Shown here in pieces: positions 19,000-29,300 of a stretch of 64,000 nucleotides of DNA. The notes under the pieces were generated by a model that made no database searches, had not been told where the DNA came from, and saw nothing but the letters and a program-made list of their open reading frames with translations. The position numbers and the translations under genes were made by a program. The stretch is taken from the NCBI RefSeq assembly GCF_006636215.1, contig NZ_VIFM01000005.1, positions 62,001 through 126,000 of the forward strand, read 5' to 3'. How positions within the stretch are numbered: the stretch's first letter is position 1; the number at the start of each line of letters is the position of its first letter. This DNA is from Myxococcus llanfairpwllgwyngyllgogerychwyrndrobwllllantysiliogogogochensis (GTDB lineage: Bacteria > Myxococcota > Myxococcia > Myxococcales > Myxococcaceae).

Positions 19000-21441
19000 A
19001 TGAGCGACATCCAAGAGCCCACCGCGCCGGGCAGCCCGGCCACCGAAGAAGCCCCGACCCGTCCCGCCGAATACATCGCGGACATCGGCTTCGACGAAAT
19101 GAACCTGTCAGAGCCCCTCCGCCGCGCGCTGGCGGAGCGCGGCTACACCCATCCCACCCCTGTCCAGGCCCGGGCGTTCCGGCCGGTGATGGAGGGCAAG
19201 GACCTGATTGTCCGCAGCAAGACTGGCACCGGTAAGACGGCCGCGTTCGGCCTGCCGTTGCTGGAGAAGATTCCCGCGGACGAGAAGCGCGTGCGCGCCC
19301 TCATCCTCTGCCCCACGCGCGAGTTGGCGATGCAGGTGGCGGACGAGCTGCGGTCCCTGGGCAAGAACAAGGGCGTGAAGGTGGCGGCCATCTACGGCGG
19401 CGCCTCCATGAAGCAGCAGGAGGACGCGTTCGAGGAGGGCACGCCCATCATCGTCGGCACGCCGGGCCGGGTGTTCGACCACATCAACCGGGGCAACCTG
19501 AAGCTGGACGGTTGCGACCACGCGGTGCTGGACGAAGCCGACGAGATGCTCAACCAGGGCTTCTACGAGGAAGTCACCCGCATCCTCGACCGTCTTCCGA
19601 AGGCGCGTCAGGTGCTGCTCTTCAGCGCCACCGTCCCCACGGACATCCAGAACCTCATCGCCCGGTACACGACGAACGCGGAGACGCTGCTGTTGTCCGG
19701 CGACGTCTTCACGGTGGAGCACATCCACCACGTCCGCTACGACGTGTCGGACGCCTTCCCCAAGCCGCGCAACCTCATCTACATCCTGGAGAAGGAGGAG
19801 CCGCCCAACGCCATCATCTTCTGCAACACGCGGGATGACACGGCGCTGGTGACCGCGGTGCTCAACCGCAACGGCTTCGACGCGGAGCTGCTCAACGGAG
19901 ACCTGCCGCAGAAGGAGCGCGAGCGGGTGATGGGCAAGGTGAAGCGCGGCGAGGTGGCCTTCATGGTCGCCACGGACATCGCGGCGCGCGGCATCGACAT
20001 CTCCGGCCTCGAGTACGTCATCAACTACTCGCTGCCCGAGGACCCGGCCGTGTACCTGCACCGTGTCGGCCGCACCGGCCGCATCGGCAACAAGGGCACC
20101 GCCATCAACCTCTTCTCCGGGCGCGAGCTGGCGACGTACACCGTGCTGGAGAAGAAGTACGGCATCAAGTTCGAGAAGCAGGAGATGCCCGCGCCCGAGG
20201 AGGCGATGCGTCTGTGGACGGAGCGCCACGTGCGCGAAATCCAGGAGGCCTCCGGCTCCTCCATCTTCGAGGGCTTCCTGCCCCTGGCCGCGCAGCTGAA
20301 GAACAAGCCGAACGCGGACGACCTGGTCGCCTTCCTGCTCAAGTACTTCTTCAGCCGCATGCGCATGGAGAAGGCCCAGCAGGCCCAGGAGACCGAGCGC
20401 CGCGAGCCCGCGCCCGAGCGCAAGAGCGAGAGCCGGAGCGAGGGCCGTGGACGCGGCGGGCGCGACGACAAGCGCGAGCGCGGCGGTGAGCGTCGCGAGC
20501 GCGAGGAGCGGCGTGAGCGGGGCGAGAAGCCCATGGCCCGCCCGGAGCACCCGGACCGCGAGCGCCGTCCGCGTCGTGACGAGCCCCGTCGGGAGAGAGA
20601 CCCGGGCGCGAGCCGAGGCGCCGCGGCGCTGGAGGCGGGCCCTGGCGAGGTGAAGCTGTGGGTCAACCTGGGAACGGCGGACGGCCTGGGGCCGGGCAGC
20701 ATCGCCACGGCCCTGGAAGACGCCGGCGCGCCGCTGGGGAAGATGGTGCGCGCGGAGCTGCGCCCCACCTTCGCGTACGTCTTCGTCGCGGAGGACGACT
20801 CCCCGGGGTTCGAGACGCTCAACGGCAAGCAGCACGGCACCAAGACGCTGCGCGTGGAGAAGAGCAAGCCGCGCACCGAGCGCGAGCCCGGCACCCGTCC
20901 GCCCCCGTCTCCTGACGCGGGCCCCGGCGAGGTGAAGCTGTGGACCAACCTGGGCATGGATGACGGCATGGACGAGGCGAAGCTGCCCGCCGCGCTGGAG
21001 GCCGCGGGCGCGCCCGCCGGCAAGGTGCTCAAGGCGCTCTTGCGCCCCACCTACGGCTACGCCTACGTGGCCGAGGCGGACGCTCCGGCCTTCGAGGCGC
21101 TCAACGGCAAGCTGCACGGCGACAAGCCGCTGAAGCTGGAGCGGCACCGCCCGCGCGGCTCGCGCGAGGAGCGTCGTCCGCGTCACGAGGCGCTGCCGGA
21201 CCTGCCGGGCCAGGTGCGCCTGTGGGTGGGCCTGGGCAGGCAGGACGGGCTGGATGAGGCGGGCGTCACCGCCGCGCTCGAGGCCGCGGGCGCTCCGGCC
21301 GGCAAGGTCGCGCGGATGGACCTGCGCCCGACCTACGCGTACGTCTTCGTCGCGGACGAGGACGCCGCCGGGTTCGAGACCACGCACGGCAAGCAGCACG
21401 GTGAGCGCACGCTGAAGGTCGAGCGCGCTCGCAAGAAGTAA
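19000..21441 (+). CDS. DEAD-box RNA helicase with three tandem DbpA-type RNA-binding domains
   Basis: An ATP-dependent RNA helicase of 813 residues. The core has motif I SKTGTGKT, Ia PTRELA, Ib TPGR, II DEAD, III SAT and VI HRVGRTGR. It continues with a conserved helical segment, then about 80 residues rich in Arg/Glu/Gly (about 475-545), then three copies of a roughly 75-residue module. Each copy starts with GEVKLW or GQVRLWV plus NLG/GLG and ends with LRPT(F/Y)xYxxVAE(D/A) and a GK(Q/L)HG element. These match the DbpA/CsdA C-terminal RNA-binding domain, normally present once. An upstream in-frame ATG at 18976 is possible, but it adds a Cys-rich leader. Ribosome assembly or cold adaptation is the likely role. 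Confidence 0.92.
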   Translation: MSDIQEPTAPGSPATEEAPTRPAEYIADIGFDEMNLSEPLRRALAERGYTHPTPVQARAFRPVMEGKDLIVRSKTGTGKTAAFGLPLLEKIPADEKRVRALILCPTRELAMQVADELRSLGKNKGVKVAAIYGGASMKQQEDAFEEGTPIIVGTPGRVFDHINRGNLKLDGCDHAVLDEADEMLNQGFYEEVTRILDRLPKARQVLLFSATVPTDIQNLIARYTTNAETLLLSGDVFTVEHIHHVRYDVSDAFPKPRNLIYILEKEEPPNAIIFCNTRDDTALVTAVLNRNGFDAELLNGDLPQKERERVMGKVKRGEVAFMVATDIAARGIDISGLEYVINYSLPEDPAVYLHRVGRTGRIGNKGTAINLFSGRELATYTVLEKKYGIKFEKQEMPAPEEAMRLWTERHVREIQEASGSSIFEGFLPLAAQLKNKPNADDLVAFLLKYFFSRMRMEKAQQAQETERREPAPERKSESRSEGRGRGGRDDKRERGGERREREERRERGEKPMARPEHPDRERRPRRDEPRRERDPGASRGAAALEAGPGEVKLWVNLGTADGLGPGSIATALEDAGAPLGKMVRAELRPTFAYVFVAEDDSPGFETLNGKQHGTKTLRVEKSKPRTEREPGTRPPPSPDAGPGEVKLWTNLGMDDGMDEAKLPAALEAAGAPAGKVLKALLRPTYGYAYVAEADAPAFEALNGKLHGDKPLKLERHRPRGSREERRPRHEALPDLPGQVRLWVGLGRQDGLDEAGVTAALEAAGAPAGKVARMDLRPTYAYVFVADEDAAGFETTHGKQHGERTLKVERARKK

Positions 21442-21452
21442 TCCGGTGTTTT

Positions 21453-21478
21453 CCCCGGGAGGCACGTGCTTCCCGGGG
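21453..21478. terminator. Hairpin after the RNA helicase gene
   Basis: An inverted repeat of ccccggga (21453-21460) and tcccgggg (21471-21478) encloses the self-complementary gcacgtgc, forming a nearly continuous stem 12 bp after the helicase stop. It lies between convergent genes (helicase and XRE regulator). No T tract follows, so the terminator role is inferred. Confidence 0.5.
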
Positions 21479-21560
21479 CCGCCGCGAGCCAGGACTCGGA
21501 GCAGGCGTCTTGCTGGCCTGGGCGCTTCCGAGATGACTCGGGGAGGCGCCCCTTCTCGGG

Positions 21561-22058
21561 TCAGGCGCCTTCCTGCTCCGCGGCCTTCCTGCGTCGGGCC
21601 CGGTGGTAGTGGGCGGTGCACAGGCCTCGGGCCAGCACGGGCCGCTCGCACTCGGGCTCCTCGCAGCGCGCGGGCTCGGGCCCGGTGGGCCGCGACGGAA
21701 TGGGGCCCGCGCTGAACATCACCTCCGCCACTTCCAGCAGCCGGTCCACGTCCTGTCGCGACAGCCGGCGGACCCGGGCGAAGCCCTCCAACCGGTGGGC
21801 TCCCGCGTCGTCCACGTCATCCAGCCGGAGCAGCTCCCACAAGGGCAGCTCCAGCGCGACGGCCACCTGGAGGAGCGTCTCGTAGCTGGGGCCTCGCTCT
21901 CCGCGCTCCAGCAGTGACGCGAAGGACACGGAGATGCCACACCGGGCGGCGAAGTCTTCCTGGGTGAGGCCGCGTCGCTCTCGCAGCGCGCGAATCCGCC
22001 GGGCCAGGCCCTGCAGGTGTCCGTTCACCGCGGAAGCATCCGGAGGGCCGGGAGACAT
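21561..22058 (-). CDS. XRE-family transcriptional regulator with C-terminal Cys/His tail
   Basis: A 165-residue protein. Residues about 17-75 form an HTH_3/XRE domain (LTQEDFAARCGISVSFASLLERG), presumably DNA-binding. A helical middle follows, and the last 35 residues contain C-x4-C, then GLCTAHYHRARRR, i.e. C-x4-C-x8-C-x2-H, which looks like a small zinc knuckle. This tail resembles those on some phage and actinobacterial proteins. Its effect on the regulator is unknown. It starts at the ATG at 22058, divergent from glutamate dehydrogenase by 96 bp, so it may regulate that gene. Confidence 0.82.
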   Translation of the reverse strand: MSPGPPDASAVNGHLQGLARRIRALRERRGLTQEDFAARCGISVSFASLLERGERGPSYETLLQVAVALELPLWELLRLDDVDDAGAHRLEGFARVRRLSRQDVDRLLEVAEVMFSAGPIPSRPTGPEPARCEEPECERPVLARGLCTAHYHRARRRKAAEQEGA

Positions 22059-22154
22059 GGCAGTTTCCTATGGTAGCGCACCCCTTCTGTTAAGGTCTTT
22101 CGCGCGGGGCGGGACCGGTTGGACCCACCGCAGCCACCAGGAGCACTGCGAAAC

Positions 22155-23384
22155 ATGAGCGCCGTCGAGGGTACCAACTACTTCTTCCGCAAGGCCGCGC
22201 GGATCATGGACGTGGGCACCCCCATCGAAACGCTGCTCGCCACGCCGCTGCGCGAGGTGAAGGTCCAGGTCTCCATCGAGATGGACTCCGGCGAGATTCG
22301 CACCTTCCTGGGCTACCGGATTCAGCACGACAACAGCCGGGGGCCCATGAAGGGCGGCCTGCGCTACCACCCCGGCCTGGACCAGGACGAGTCCGCGTCG
22401 CTCGCGTCGCTGATGACGTGGAAGACGGCCGTCGTGAATGTGCCCTACGGCGGCGCCAAGGGCGGCATCGCCTGCGACCCCTCCCAGCTGAGCCTCAAGG
22501 AGCTGGAGCGGCTGACGCGCAAGTTCGTCGACCAGATTCAGGACGTCATCGGCCCCACGCGTGACATCCCCGCCCCCGACGTCAACACCAACCCCCAGGT
22601 GATGGCGTGGATCATGGACCAGTACTCGCGCTACCACGGCCACTCGCCCGCCGTCGTCACGGGCAAGCCGCTGGAGCTCTACGGCTCCAAGGGCCGCGAG
22701 GCGGCCACCGGGCGCGGCCTGCTGTACGTGTGCCGCGAAATCCTCAGGGATTTGGGCCTGCCGGTGAAGGGCACGCGCTTCGCGATTCAGGGCTTCGGCA
22801 ACGTGGGCAGCCACACCGCGCAGCTGTTGTGGGAAGACGGCGGCGTGGTGGTCGCCGTGTCGGACGTGCTGGGCGGCGTGCGCAACCCGCAGGGCCTGGA
22901 CGTCCCCTCCCTCTTCGAGCACGTCAAGCGCACCGGCACGGTGACGGGCTTCGGTGGCGGCACGGCGTGTAGCAACGAGGACGTGCTCGGGGCGGACTGC
23001 GAGGTCCTCATCCCCGCGGCGCTCGGCCACGTGCTCACCCGCGACAACGCGAACGCGGTGCGCGCGCGCCTCATCATCGAGGGCGCCAACGGCCCCACCC
23101 AGCCGGAAGCGGACGAAATCTTCGAGAAGCGCGGCATCTTCGTGGTGCCGGACGTGCTCGCCAGCTCCGGTGGCGTCACGGTGAGCTACTTCGAGTGGGT
23201 GCAGAACCTCCAGCACCTGTCCTGGGAAGAGGACCGCGTCAACGCGGAGCTGGAGAAGACGATGAAGGAGGCCTACGAGCGCGTGGCGCAGATTGCCCGC
23301 TCGCGAAAGGTCTCCATGCGGACGGCGGCCTACATCCTCGCCATCGGCCGGGTGGGCAAGGCCACCGTGCTGCGCGGCATCTGA
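22155..23384 (+). CDS. gdhA: Glutamate dehydrogenase (Glu/Leu/Phe/Val family)
   Basis: Interconverts glutamate and 2-oxoglutarate plus ammonia with NAD(P). The 409-residue length matches the hexameric class. The substrate domain has GGLRYHP, the lysine K90 in LMTWK and the catalytic K102 in PYGGAKGG. The Rossmann domain has IQGFGNVGS. The ATG at 22155 is preceded by AGGAG. The upstream ATG in the open frame adds only an unlikely Pro-rich leader. It lies 130 bp upstream of threonine dehydratase and divergent from the XRE regulator. Cofactor preference cannot be read with confidence. Confidence 0.93.
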   Translation: MSAVEGTNYFFRKAARIMDVGTPIETLLATPLREVKVQVSIEMDSGEIRTFLGYRIQHDNSRGPMKGGLRYHPGLDQDESASLASLMTWKTAVVNVPYGGAKGGIACDPSQLSLKELERLTRKFVDQIQDVIGPTRDIPAPDVNTNPQVMAWIMDQYSRYHGHSPAVVTGKPLELYGSKGREAATGRGLLYVCREILRDLGLPVKGTRFAIQGFGNVGSHTAQLLWEDGGVVVAVSDVLGGVRNPQGLDVPSLFEHVKRTGTVTGFGGGTACSNEDVLGADCEVLIPAALGHVLTRDNANAVRARLIIEGANGPTQPEADEIFEKRGIFVVPDVLASSGGVTVSYFEWVQNLQHLSWEEDRVNAELEKTMKEAYERVAQIARSRKVSMRTAAYILAIGRVGKATVLRGI

Positions 23385-23514
23385 CGCGCGCGGGCGTGCT
23401 CGTCCGTCCTCCCGCCGGGCGAGCCTGCCGCATCGCGGCAACCCGGGAGGGCGGGCACTCCGGTGCCGACTGTCCCTTCCGCCCGGGGCGCGCTTCCGCT
23501 ACACGCGCACGCTC

Positions 23515-24732
23515 ATGGTCACCCTCCAGGACATCCTCGCCGCGCGGGAGCGTCTGCGCGACGCCATCCGCCCCACGCCCTGCCCCGCCTCGGACTACTT
23601 CACCGAGCGGACGGAGTGCGCGGCGGTGTACTTCAAGCTGGAGAACCTCCAGCGCACGGGCGCCTTCAAGGAGCGCGGCGCGCTCAACAAGCTGCTGACG
23701 CTGACGCCGGAGGAGCGAAAGCGCGGGGTCATCGCCGCGTCGGCCGGCAACCACGCGCAGGGGGTCGCCTACCACGCGCGTCGGTTGGGGGTGAAGGCCA
23801 CCATCGTCATGCCGGAGCGCACGCCGCTCATCAAGGTGTCGCGCACGCGGGATGAGTACGGCGCGCGCGTGGTGCTCAAGGGCTCCAACTACGACGAGGC
23901 CTACGCGGAGGCGCTGCGAATCCAGCAGGAGGAAGGGCTCGTCTTCGTGCACCCGTTCAATGACGCGCATGTCATCGCGGGCCAGGGGACGCTGGGGCTG
24001 GAGCTCCTGGAGCAGTGGCCGGACGTGGAGGTGGTGCTGGTGCCCATTGGCGGAGGCGGGCTCATCTCCGGCGTGGCGTGCGCGCTGAAGGAGAGCAAGC
24101 CGGGCATCATTATCGTGGGCGTGCAGACGTCCACCATCGACAGCATGAAGGCGTCGATTGAAGCCGGGAAGCTGGTGGAGCTGCCCGCCGCGGGCACCAC
24201 CATCGCGGATGGCATCGCCGTGAAGAAGGTGGGGGAGCTCACCTTCCCCATGGTGCGTAAGTACGTGGACGCGGTGGTGTCGGTGGACGAGGAGGAGATC
24301 GCCGCCGCCATCCTCACGCTGCTGGAGCAGGAGAAGAGCGTGGTGGAGGGCGCGGGCGCGGTGGGCGTGGCGGCGGTGCTCAATGGCCGCGTCCCCCAGG
24401 CCAAGGGCAAGCGCACCGCCATCGTCCTGAGCGGCGGCAACATCGACATGAACGTCATCAGCCGCATCATCGAGCGCGGACTGGTGAAGGCCGGACGCCT
24501 GGTCCAGCTCGAGGTGCGGCTGCCGGACAGGCCTGGGATGCTCGCGCGGCTGACCTCGCGCATCGCCGACCTGAGGGCCAACGTGGTGGACCTCCACCAC
24601 GAGCGCGCCTTCTCGAAGGCGGGGCTGGGCGAGGCCATGGTGGAGGTGACGCTGGAGACGACGGGCCCGGCCCACATCCGCGAGTTGGAGCAAGCCCTGG
24701 AGGAGCTGGGCTGGCAGGTGGCCCGCAAGTAG
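23515..24732 (+). CDS. ilvA: Threonine ammonia-lyase (threonine dehydratase) with ACT domain
   Basis: A PLP enzyme deaminating threonine (and often serine) to 2-oxobutyrate and ammonia, 405 residues. The PLP Schiff-base lysine is K52 in TGAFKERGA. The phosphate-binding glycine loop is IGGGG (about residue 180), and SGGN appears near 305. Residues about 330-405 form an ACT regulatory domain (LVQLEVRLPDRPGMLARL), as in the TdcB/IlvA class with a single ACT. No good ribosome-binding site precedes the ATG at 23515, but homologues begin at VTLQDI. It could be the catabolic or the isoleucine-biosynthetic form. Confidence 0.9.
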   Translation: MVTLQDILAARERLRDAIRPTPCPASDYFTERTECAAVYFKLENLQRTGAFKERGALNKLLTLTPEERKRGVIAASAGNHAQGVAYHARRLGVKATIVMPERTPLIKVSRTRDEYGARVVLKGSNYDEAYAEALRIQQEEGLVFVHPFNDAHVIAGQGTLGLELLEQWPDVEVVLVPIGGGGLISGVACALKESKPGIIIVGVQTSTIDSMKASIEAGKLVELPAAGTTIADGIAVKKVGELTFPMVRKYVDAVVSVDEEEIAAAILTLLEQEKSVVEGAGAVGVAAVLNGRVPQAKGKRTAIVLSGGNIDMNVISRIIERGLVKAGRLVQLEVRLPDRPGMLARLTSRIADLRANVVDLHHERAFSKAGLGEAMVEVTLETTGPAHIRELEQALEELGWQVARK

Positions 24733-24777
24733 CTGGGGTCTTGCGCGCACGCGGCGGGGCTCGGCCATACTGGGGAC

Positions 24778-26211
24778 ATGCGTTTCCTGTTCGTCGCGCT
24801 CCTGCTCGCCACCACGCCGCAAACGCCCGCCCAGAAGGCGAAAGAACTCTCCGGACAGAAGTCCTGGGAGGAGCTGTACCTGGCCTTCTCGTCAGGGGAT
24901 GCGAAGGCGGTTCCGGCGGAGCAGCGGGCCACGGTCTCCGGCGCGCTGGTCAAGGGCTGCCAGGCGCTGATGAAGGACGACACGGTGATGGCGTACTCGA
25001 TGGGAGAGCGCGCCATCCTGTACGAGGAGTCCGCGCCGGCCATCCGCTGCCTGGCGAGCGCCGCGCGCAAGACGGAGCAGCGGGCAGCGGCCGAGTCCGC
25101 CCTGGTGAAGGGCGTGACGCTCTTCCCCAAGGACGGGAGCTTCCCGCTGGAGCTCGGCAAGCTGCTGCTGGAGGAGCAGGACTTCGTGGGCGCCCAGGCG
25201 GCGTTCGAGAAGGTGCCTCCCCGCGCGAAGGAGTCGGCCGAGGCCAAACGACTGCTCCAGAAGGCCCGCCAGCAGACACTTCAGGAAGACGCGGCCCGGT
25301 CCGAGGCCACGCGCATCTCCCGGCGCCTTGGAAGTTCCGCCCCTCAGCCCGGGCAGACACGTCCCGCGAGCGCGATGGGGGGCGAGGAGGCCTCCGTCGT
25401 GTCACTGGAGACGCGGCCGGGGATGAGCATCCGGGGGCCCAAGCTCGGCTTCGAGTCCGGGGTGGACGCCAGGGGCATGCGGGTGCGTTCCAACAGCCGG
25501 TTCGTCATCAGCTACTTCAACAATGATCGCGACTTCGGCCAACGTGCTGACTACGAGGGGCACATCGTCGAGATTCTCAGCGATGCCTACCACTTCACCC
25601 GAGGCGTCCTGGGCGAGGCACGCGAGACCCCCGTGTCCGTCGTGCTCTACACCGGCCAGGAGTTCGCGACGGCCTTCGGTCCGCGCGTGGCGAGGGTCGT
25701 GGCTGGGAAGTATTTCGAGAACGCCATCGCCATCAACAACGCCAAGGAGCTGACGAAGGAGACCAAGGCCACCATCATCCACGAGTACGTCCATGCCACG
25801 GTCGCCGACATCTGCGGAGGGGGCGACGGCGACATGGTCCGCCTTCCCCTCTGGTACAACGAGGGGCTTTCCATGTTCGTGGAGTGGAAGTACCTGGACG
25901 TCCCGGGCCCCGACCTGGAGATGGTGGATCAGATGCGGACGGTGCTCGCCGACCCAGCCCTGTCCCTCATCAGCGTCAAGCAGATGATGAAGGTCTCCCC
26001 GATCAACACCCCCAGCGCGACCATGGCGTATGCCATCTCCGGAATGGCGGTCCAGGAGCTGATGCGCCGGGAGGGCGCCCACCGCCTGCTGACCCTCACC
26101 CGGGATGTGTGCAAGCGGCAGGTGCCCTTCGAGGCGGCGCTGAAGACCCACTATGGAATGACCCTGGAAGACCTCGATTCGGAGATCGAGAAGATCGTCC
26201 GGCAGAGGTAG
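24778..26211 (+). CDS. Secreted gluzincin-type (peptidase MA-like) metallohydrolase
   Basis: A 477-residue exported protein with a signal peptide (residues 1-19). An N-terminal helical region (about 25-165) has TPR-like spacing (LVKGCQALMKDDTVMAYSMG, LELGKLLLEEQDFVGAQAAF). The C-terminal half carries H335-E-Y-V-H339 with E362 in the downstream YNEGLSMF, i.e. HExxH plus the glutamate third ligand of a gluzincin. This is the arrangement of the peptidase MA-like family. GGGGA precedes the ATG. Substrate is unknown. A role in predation or envelope turnover is possible but unproven. Confidence 0.82.
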   Translation: MRFLFVALLLATTPQTPAQKAKELSGQKSWEELYLAFSSGDAKAVPAEQRATVSGALVKGCQALMKDDTVMAYSMGERAILYEESAPAIRCLASAARKTEQRAAAESALVKGVTLFPKDGSFPLELGKLLLEEQDFVGAQAAFEKVPPRAKESAEAKRLLQKARQQTLQEDAARSEATRISRRLGSSAPQPGQTRPASAMGGEEASVVSLETRPGMSIRGPKLGFESGVDARGMRVRSNSRFVISYFNNDRDFGQRADYEGHIVEILSDAYHFTRGVLGEARETPVSVVLYTGQEFATAFGPRVARVVAGKYFENAIAINNAKELTKETKATIIHEYVHATVADICGGGDGDMVRLPLWYNEGLSMFVEWKYLDVPGPDLEMVDQMRTVLADPALSLISVKQMMKVSPINTPSATMAYAISGMAVQELMRREGAHRLLTLTRDVCKRQVPFEAALKTHYGMTLEDLDSEIEKIVRQR

Positions 26212-26331
26212 CGGCCGGGCAAGCTTGGTCCATTTGGTTTACCCCTCCCCGGGAGTCTCCTACACTCGCAGCCCCCCCCATTTGCGCTGCGACGGTAACC
26301 GGGCAGTCCGCCGTCCGCAGCAAGGTGACGG

Positions 26332-29300
26332 ATGTCGGACACGCGTGCAGCAATGAGAGAATTTCGCTTCCTCGACGAGAAGCGGAAGCTGGGCAGCCTG
26401 TCTCCCGTGGAGGAGGCGCGCTGGGGAGAGCTGCGTGGCCTCCTCGGCATCCAGGACACCCCCGCGTCCGACGCTTCCACCTGGCAGCAGCAGGAGGCGG
26501 CGCCCCAGGGCTACTACGCCGCTGATGGCCAGTGGTACGCCTACCCCGCTGGCTACGAGCAGCAGCCCCAGGGCTACTACGCCGCTGATGGCCAGTGGTA
26601 CGCCTACCCCGCTGGCTACGAGCAGCAGCCCCAGGGCTACTACGGCGCCGACGGCCAGTGGTACGCCTACCCCGCCCAGGGCTACGACCCGAACCAGGGT
26701 TACGATCCGAATCAGGGTTACGCGCAGCCGGGCTACGACCCGAACCAGGCCTACGACCCGAATCAGGCCTATGCGCAGCAGCAGGGCTACGACCCGAATC
26801 AGGGTTACGCGCAGCAGGGTTACGATCCGAATCAGGCCTACGCGCAGCAGCAAGGCTACGACCCGAACCAGGGTTACGCACAGCAGGGCTACGACCCGAA
26901 CCAGGCCTACGCGCAGCAGCAGGGTTACGATCCGAATCAGGCCTACGCGCAGCAGCAGGGGTATGATCCGAACCAGGGCTGGCCCGCCGCCGAGCCTCAA
27001 GAGGCCCAGGCCACCGACCCCGCGCAGCAGTCCTACTACGCGGGCTACGAGCAGCCGGCCCAGGCCCCCTACACGCCTCCCGCCCCGGAGCCGGAGAACC
27101 TGGCCCTCAGCGCGGACGACATCGACATCCCCGCCCTGAGTGAGCCGGCCCCGTGGATGGCCCCGAGTCCCACGCCCCCTGCTGGCGCGCCGACCGTGGC
27201 CACGTCCGACGCCTCGTCGTTCGAGGACGTGCTGGAGGTCTCGGAAACGGATGTGCCCACCACGGACGCATTCGAGGACGCCACTGACGACCTCGAGAGC
27301 GGACAGCCGCCGCTGAGCCACCAGGACGTCGCGCCGAGCGAGGCATCACAGCTGGCCGCGGAAGAGGACTTCGGAGAGCTCGACACGCAGGTGGAGCAGG
27401 CCGCTCCGCGACGTGAGCCGGAGACCTCGCTCGAGTCGTCCTTCGCCGACCTCTCCCTGGAGGTCGAATCGGCCGAGGAGCCCTCGACGTCCTCCCTCCT
27501 CGCGGCACAGCCTTCCGAGGAAACGACGCTCACCGCCTCCGAGTCCGAGGTGGAGGTTCCCTCCTCGGAGGTCGAACTGCTCGACGCGACAGCGGACAGC
27601 GAGCCGATGCTGGCCGAGGAACAGGCCCCTTCGTCCCTCGACGAAGCCTGGGCCTCCGCGCCCCTGGCCGTGGACCCGATGGAGTCGTCCGCGACGGACC
27701 TCGCCGACGCCAATGACGTCATCGACGTCGGGGCGATGGAGAACGCCGAACCCATGTCGCTCGACTCGAGCGATGTGACGGAGGAGCTTTCGGCGAGCGA
27801 CGCTGCCGCGCACGACGCGGGAGCTGACCTGGACTTCGCCGCCCAGGACACGGGCATCTTGAGCGACTCGGCCTACGAGTCGTCCGAGGACCCTGGCGTG
27901 GGCGAGTCCACCTTCGCGCCGCGGGATGCTGGCACCGAGGATTCCACGGCGGCGGCTCACGATGCCGCTGGCGCGGAGATTTCGCTCGATGCGTCCGACA
28001 TGCTCGAGCCCGCTTCGGCGGAAGAGTTCGCGGCATCGGCTCCGGAGTCGCATGCCGGGGAGCTGTCTCTCGACGCGACTTCAAGCAGCTGGGACGCCTC
28101 GCCGTCGGTAGAGAGCGCACAGGGAGACTCCGACGTCGCCACTTCGCCCGCCGTCGAGGAGATTGCGCTCGATGGCGGTGATGTGAGCACCGAAGGAGCG
28201 TCCGAGGACTTCCTCTCCGCCGAGCCGGTGAGCACCGAGGAAGTGAGCGCCACACCCTTCGAGGAGACGGCGGCTCAGGGTGAGCCCCCTACCTTCGAGG
28301 TGGGGGACCTTGGCGTGGAGGCGGAAGCCTCGTCTGCCGTGGAGTCGCCCTTCAGCACGGACACGGTGCCTTCACTGGAGCTTCGCGCTGTGCAGGTCGG
28401 GCCCGATCTCCAGGCCGACACCATCGCGGTCGACACCGACGCGGCGACCGACTTCACGGGGACAGCGGCGTCGCTCAGTGCTGCGGCTTCGCAGGATGGA
28501 TTCGACCTGAGCGGCAATCCCGAGGAGGCCGTGCCTCTCGCGAGCGCTGGCGAGTTCCTTGAGCCTGGGCAGTTCTCGACCTCGGATGAGCGAGGACTGG
28601 ACCTTCCGGCCGACGCTTCCGGCGAGGCCGAATGGGGCACTCAGTCGGGTGACCTGGAGCCCCTGGCGAGCAGCGCGAGCCTCGCTTCGGAGCATGTCGG
28701 GGCGACGGAAGAGGGCGCGCCCATCGAGCTGCAACCCGAGTGGGTGTCCTCCGACGCGTCCACGGGGGACTCCGCCACGGCGAGTTCCGAGGGCATCGAA
28801 CTCCAATCCGAATGGGCTGCCGCATCCACCGAGGCCGAGCAAGGCAATGCCGAGCAGGCCTGGGCAGCGCCGACGGAACTCGCGCCCGAGGCCGCTCAGT
28901 CGGAGTGGTCGACGACCGAGGCACAGCCCGAGTGGGCCGCGACGGAGGAACTCCCCGCCGACGCCGTCCAGACCGAGTGGTCCGCGGAGACCACGGGCGA
29001 GGCTACGTCCAACGCCACGCAGCAGTGGTCCACGGAGTCCACGGGTGAGCCGGTTGCCACGGCCCAGCCTGAGTGGGCAGCCACGACCGAAGAGCTCGCA
29101 CCCGACGCCGTCCAGGCGGAATGGGCCACGACGGAGACTCCGGGAGAGCACGCCGCCTCGACGGAAGCACAGCCGGAGTGGGCCGCGACGGAGGAACTCC
29201 CCGCCGACGCAGTCCAGACCGAGTGGTCTGCATCCACGGGCGAGGTAGTCACCGCCACCGCGCAGCCGGAGTGGGCCGCGACGGAGGAACTCCCCGCCGA

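Noticed and set aside
19108-21651. Minus-strand open frame opposite the RNA helicase
   Set aside because: Shadow frame: no motifs, and the helicase domains fill the plus strand.
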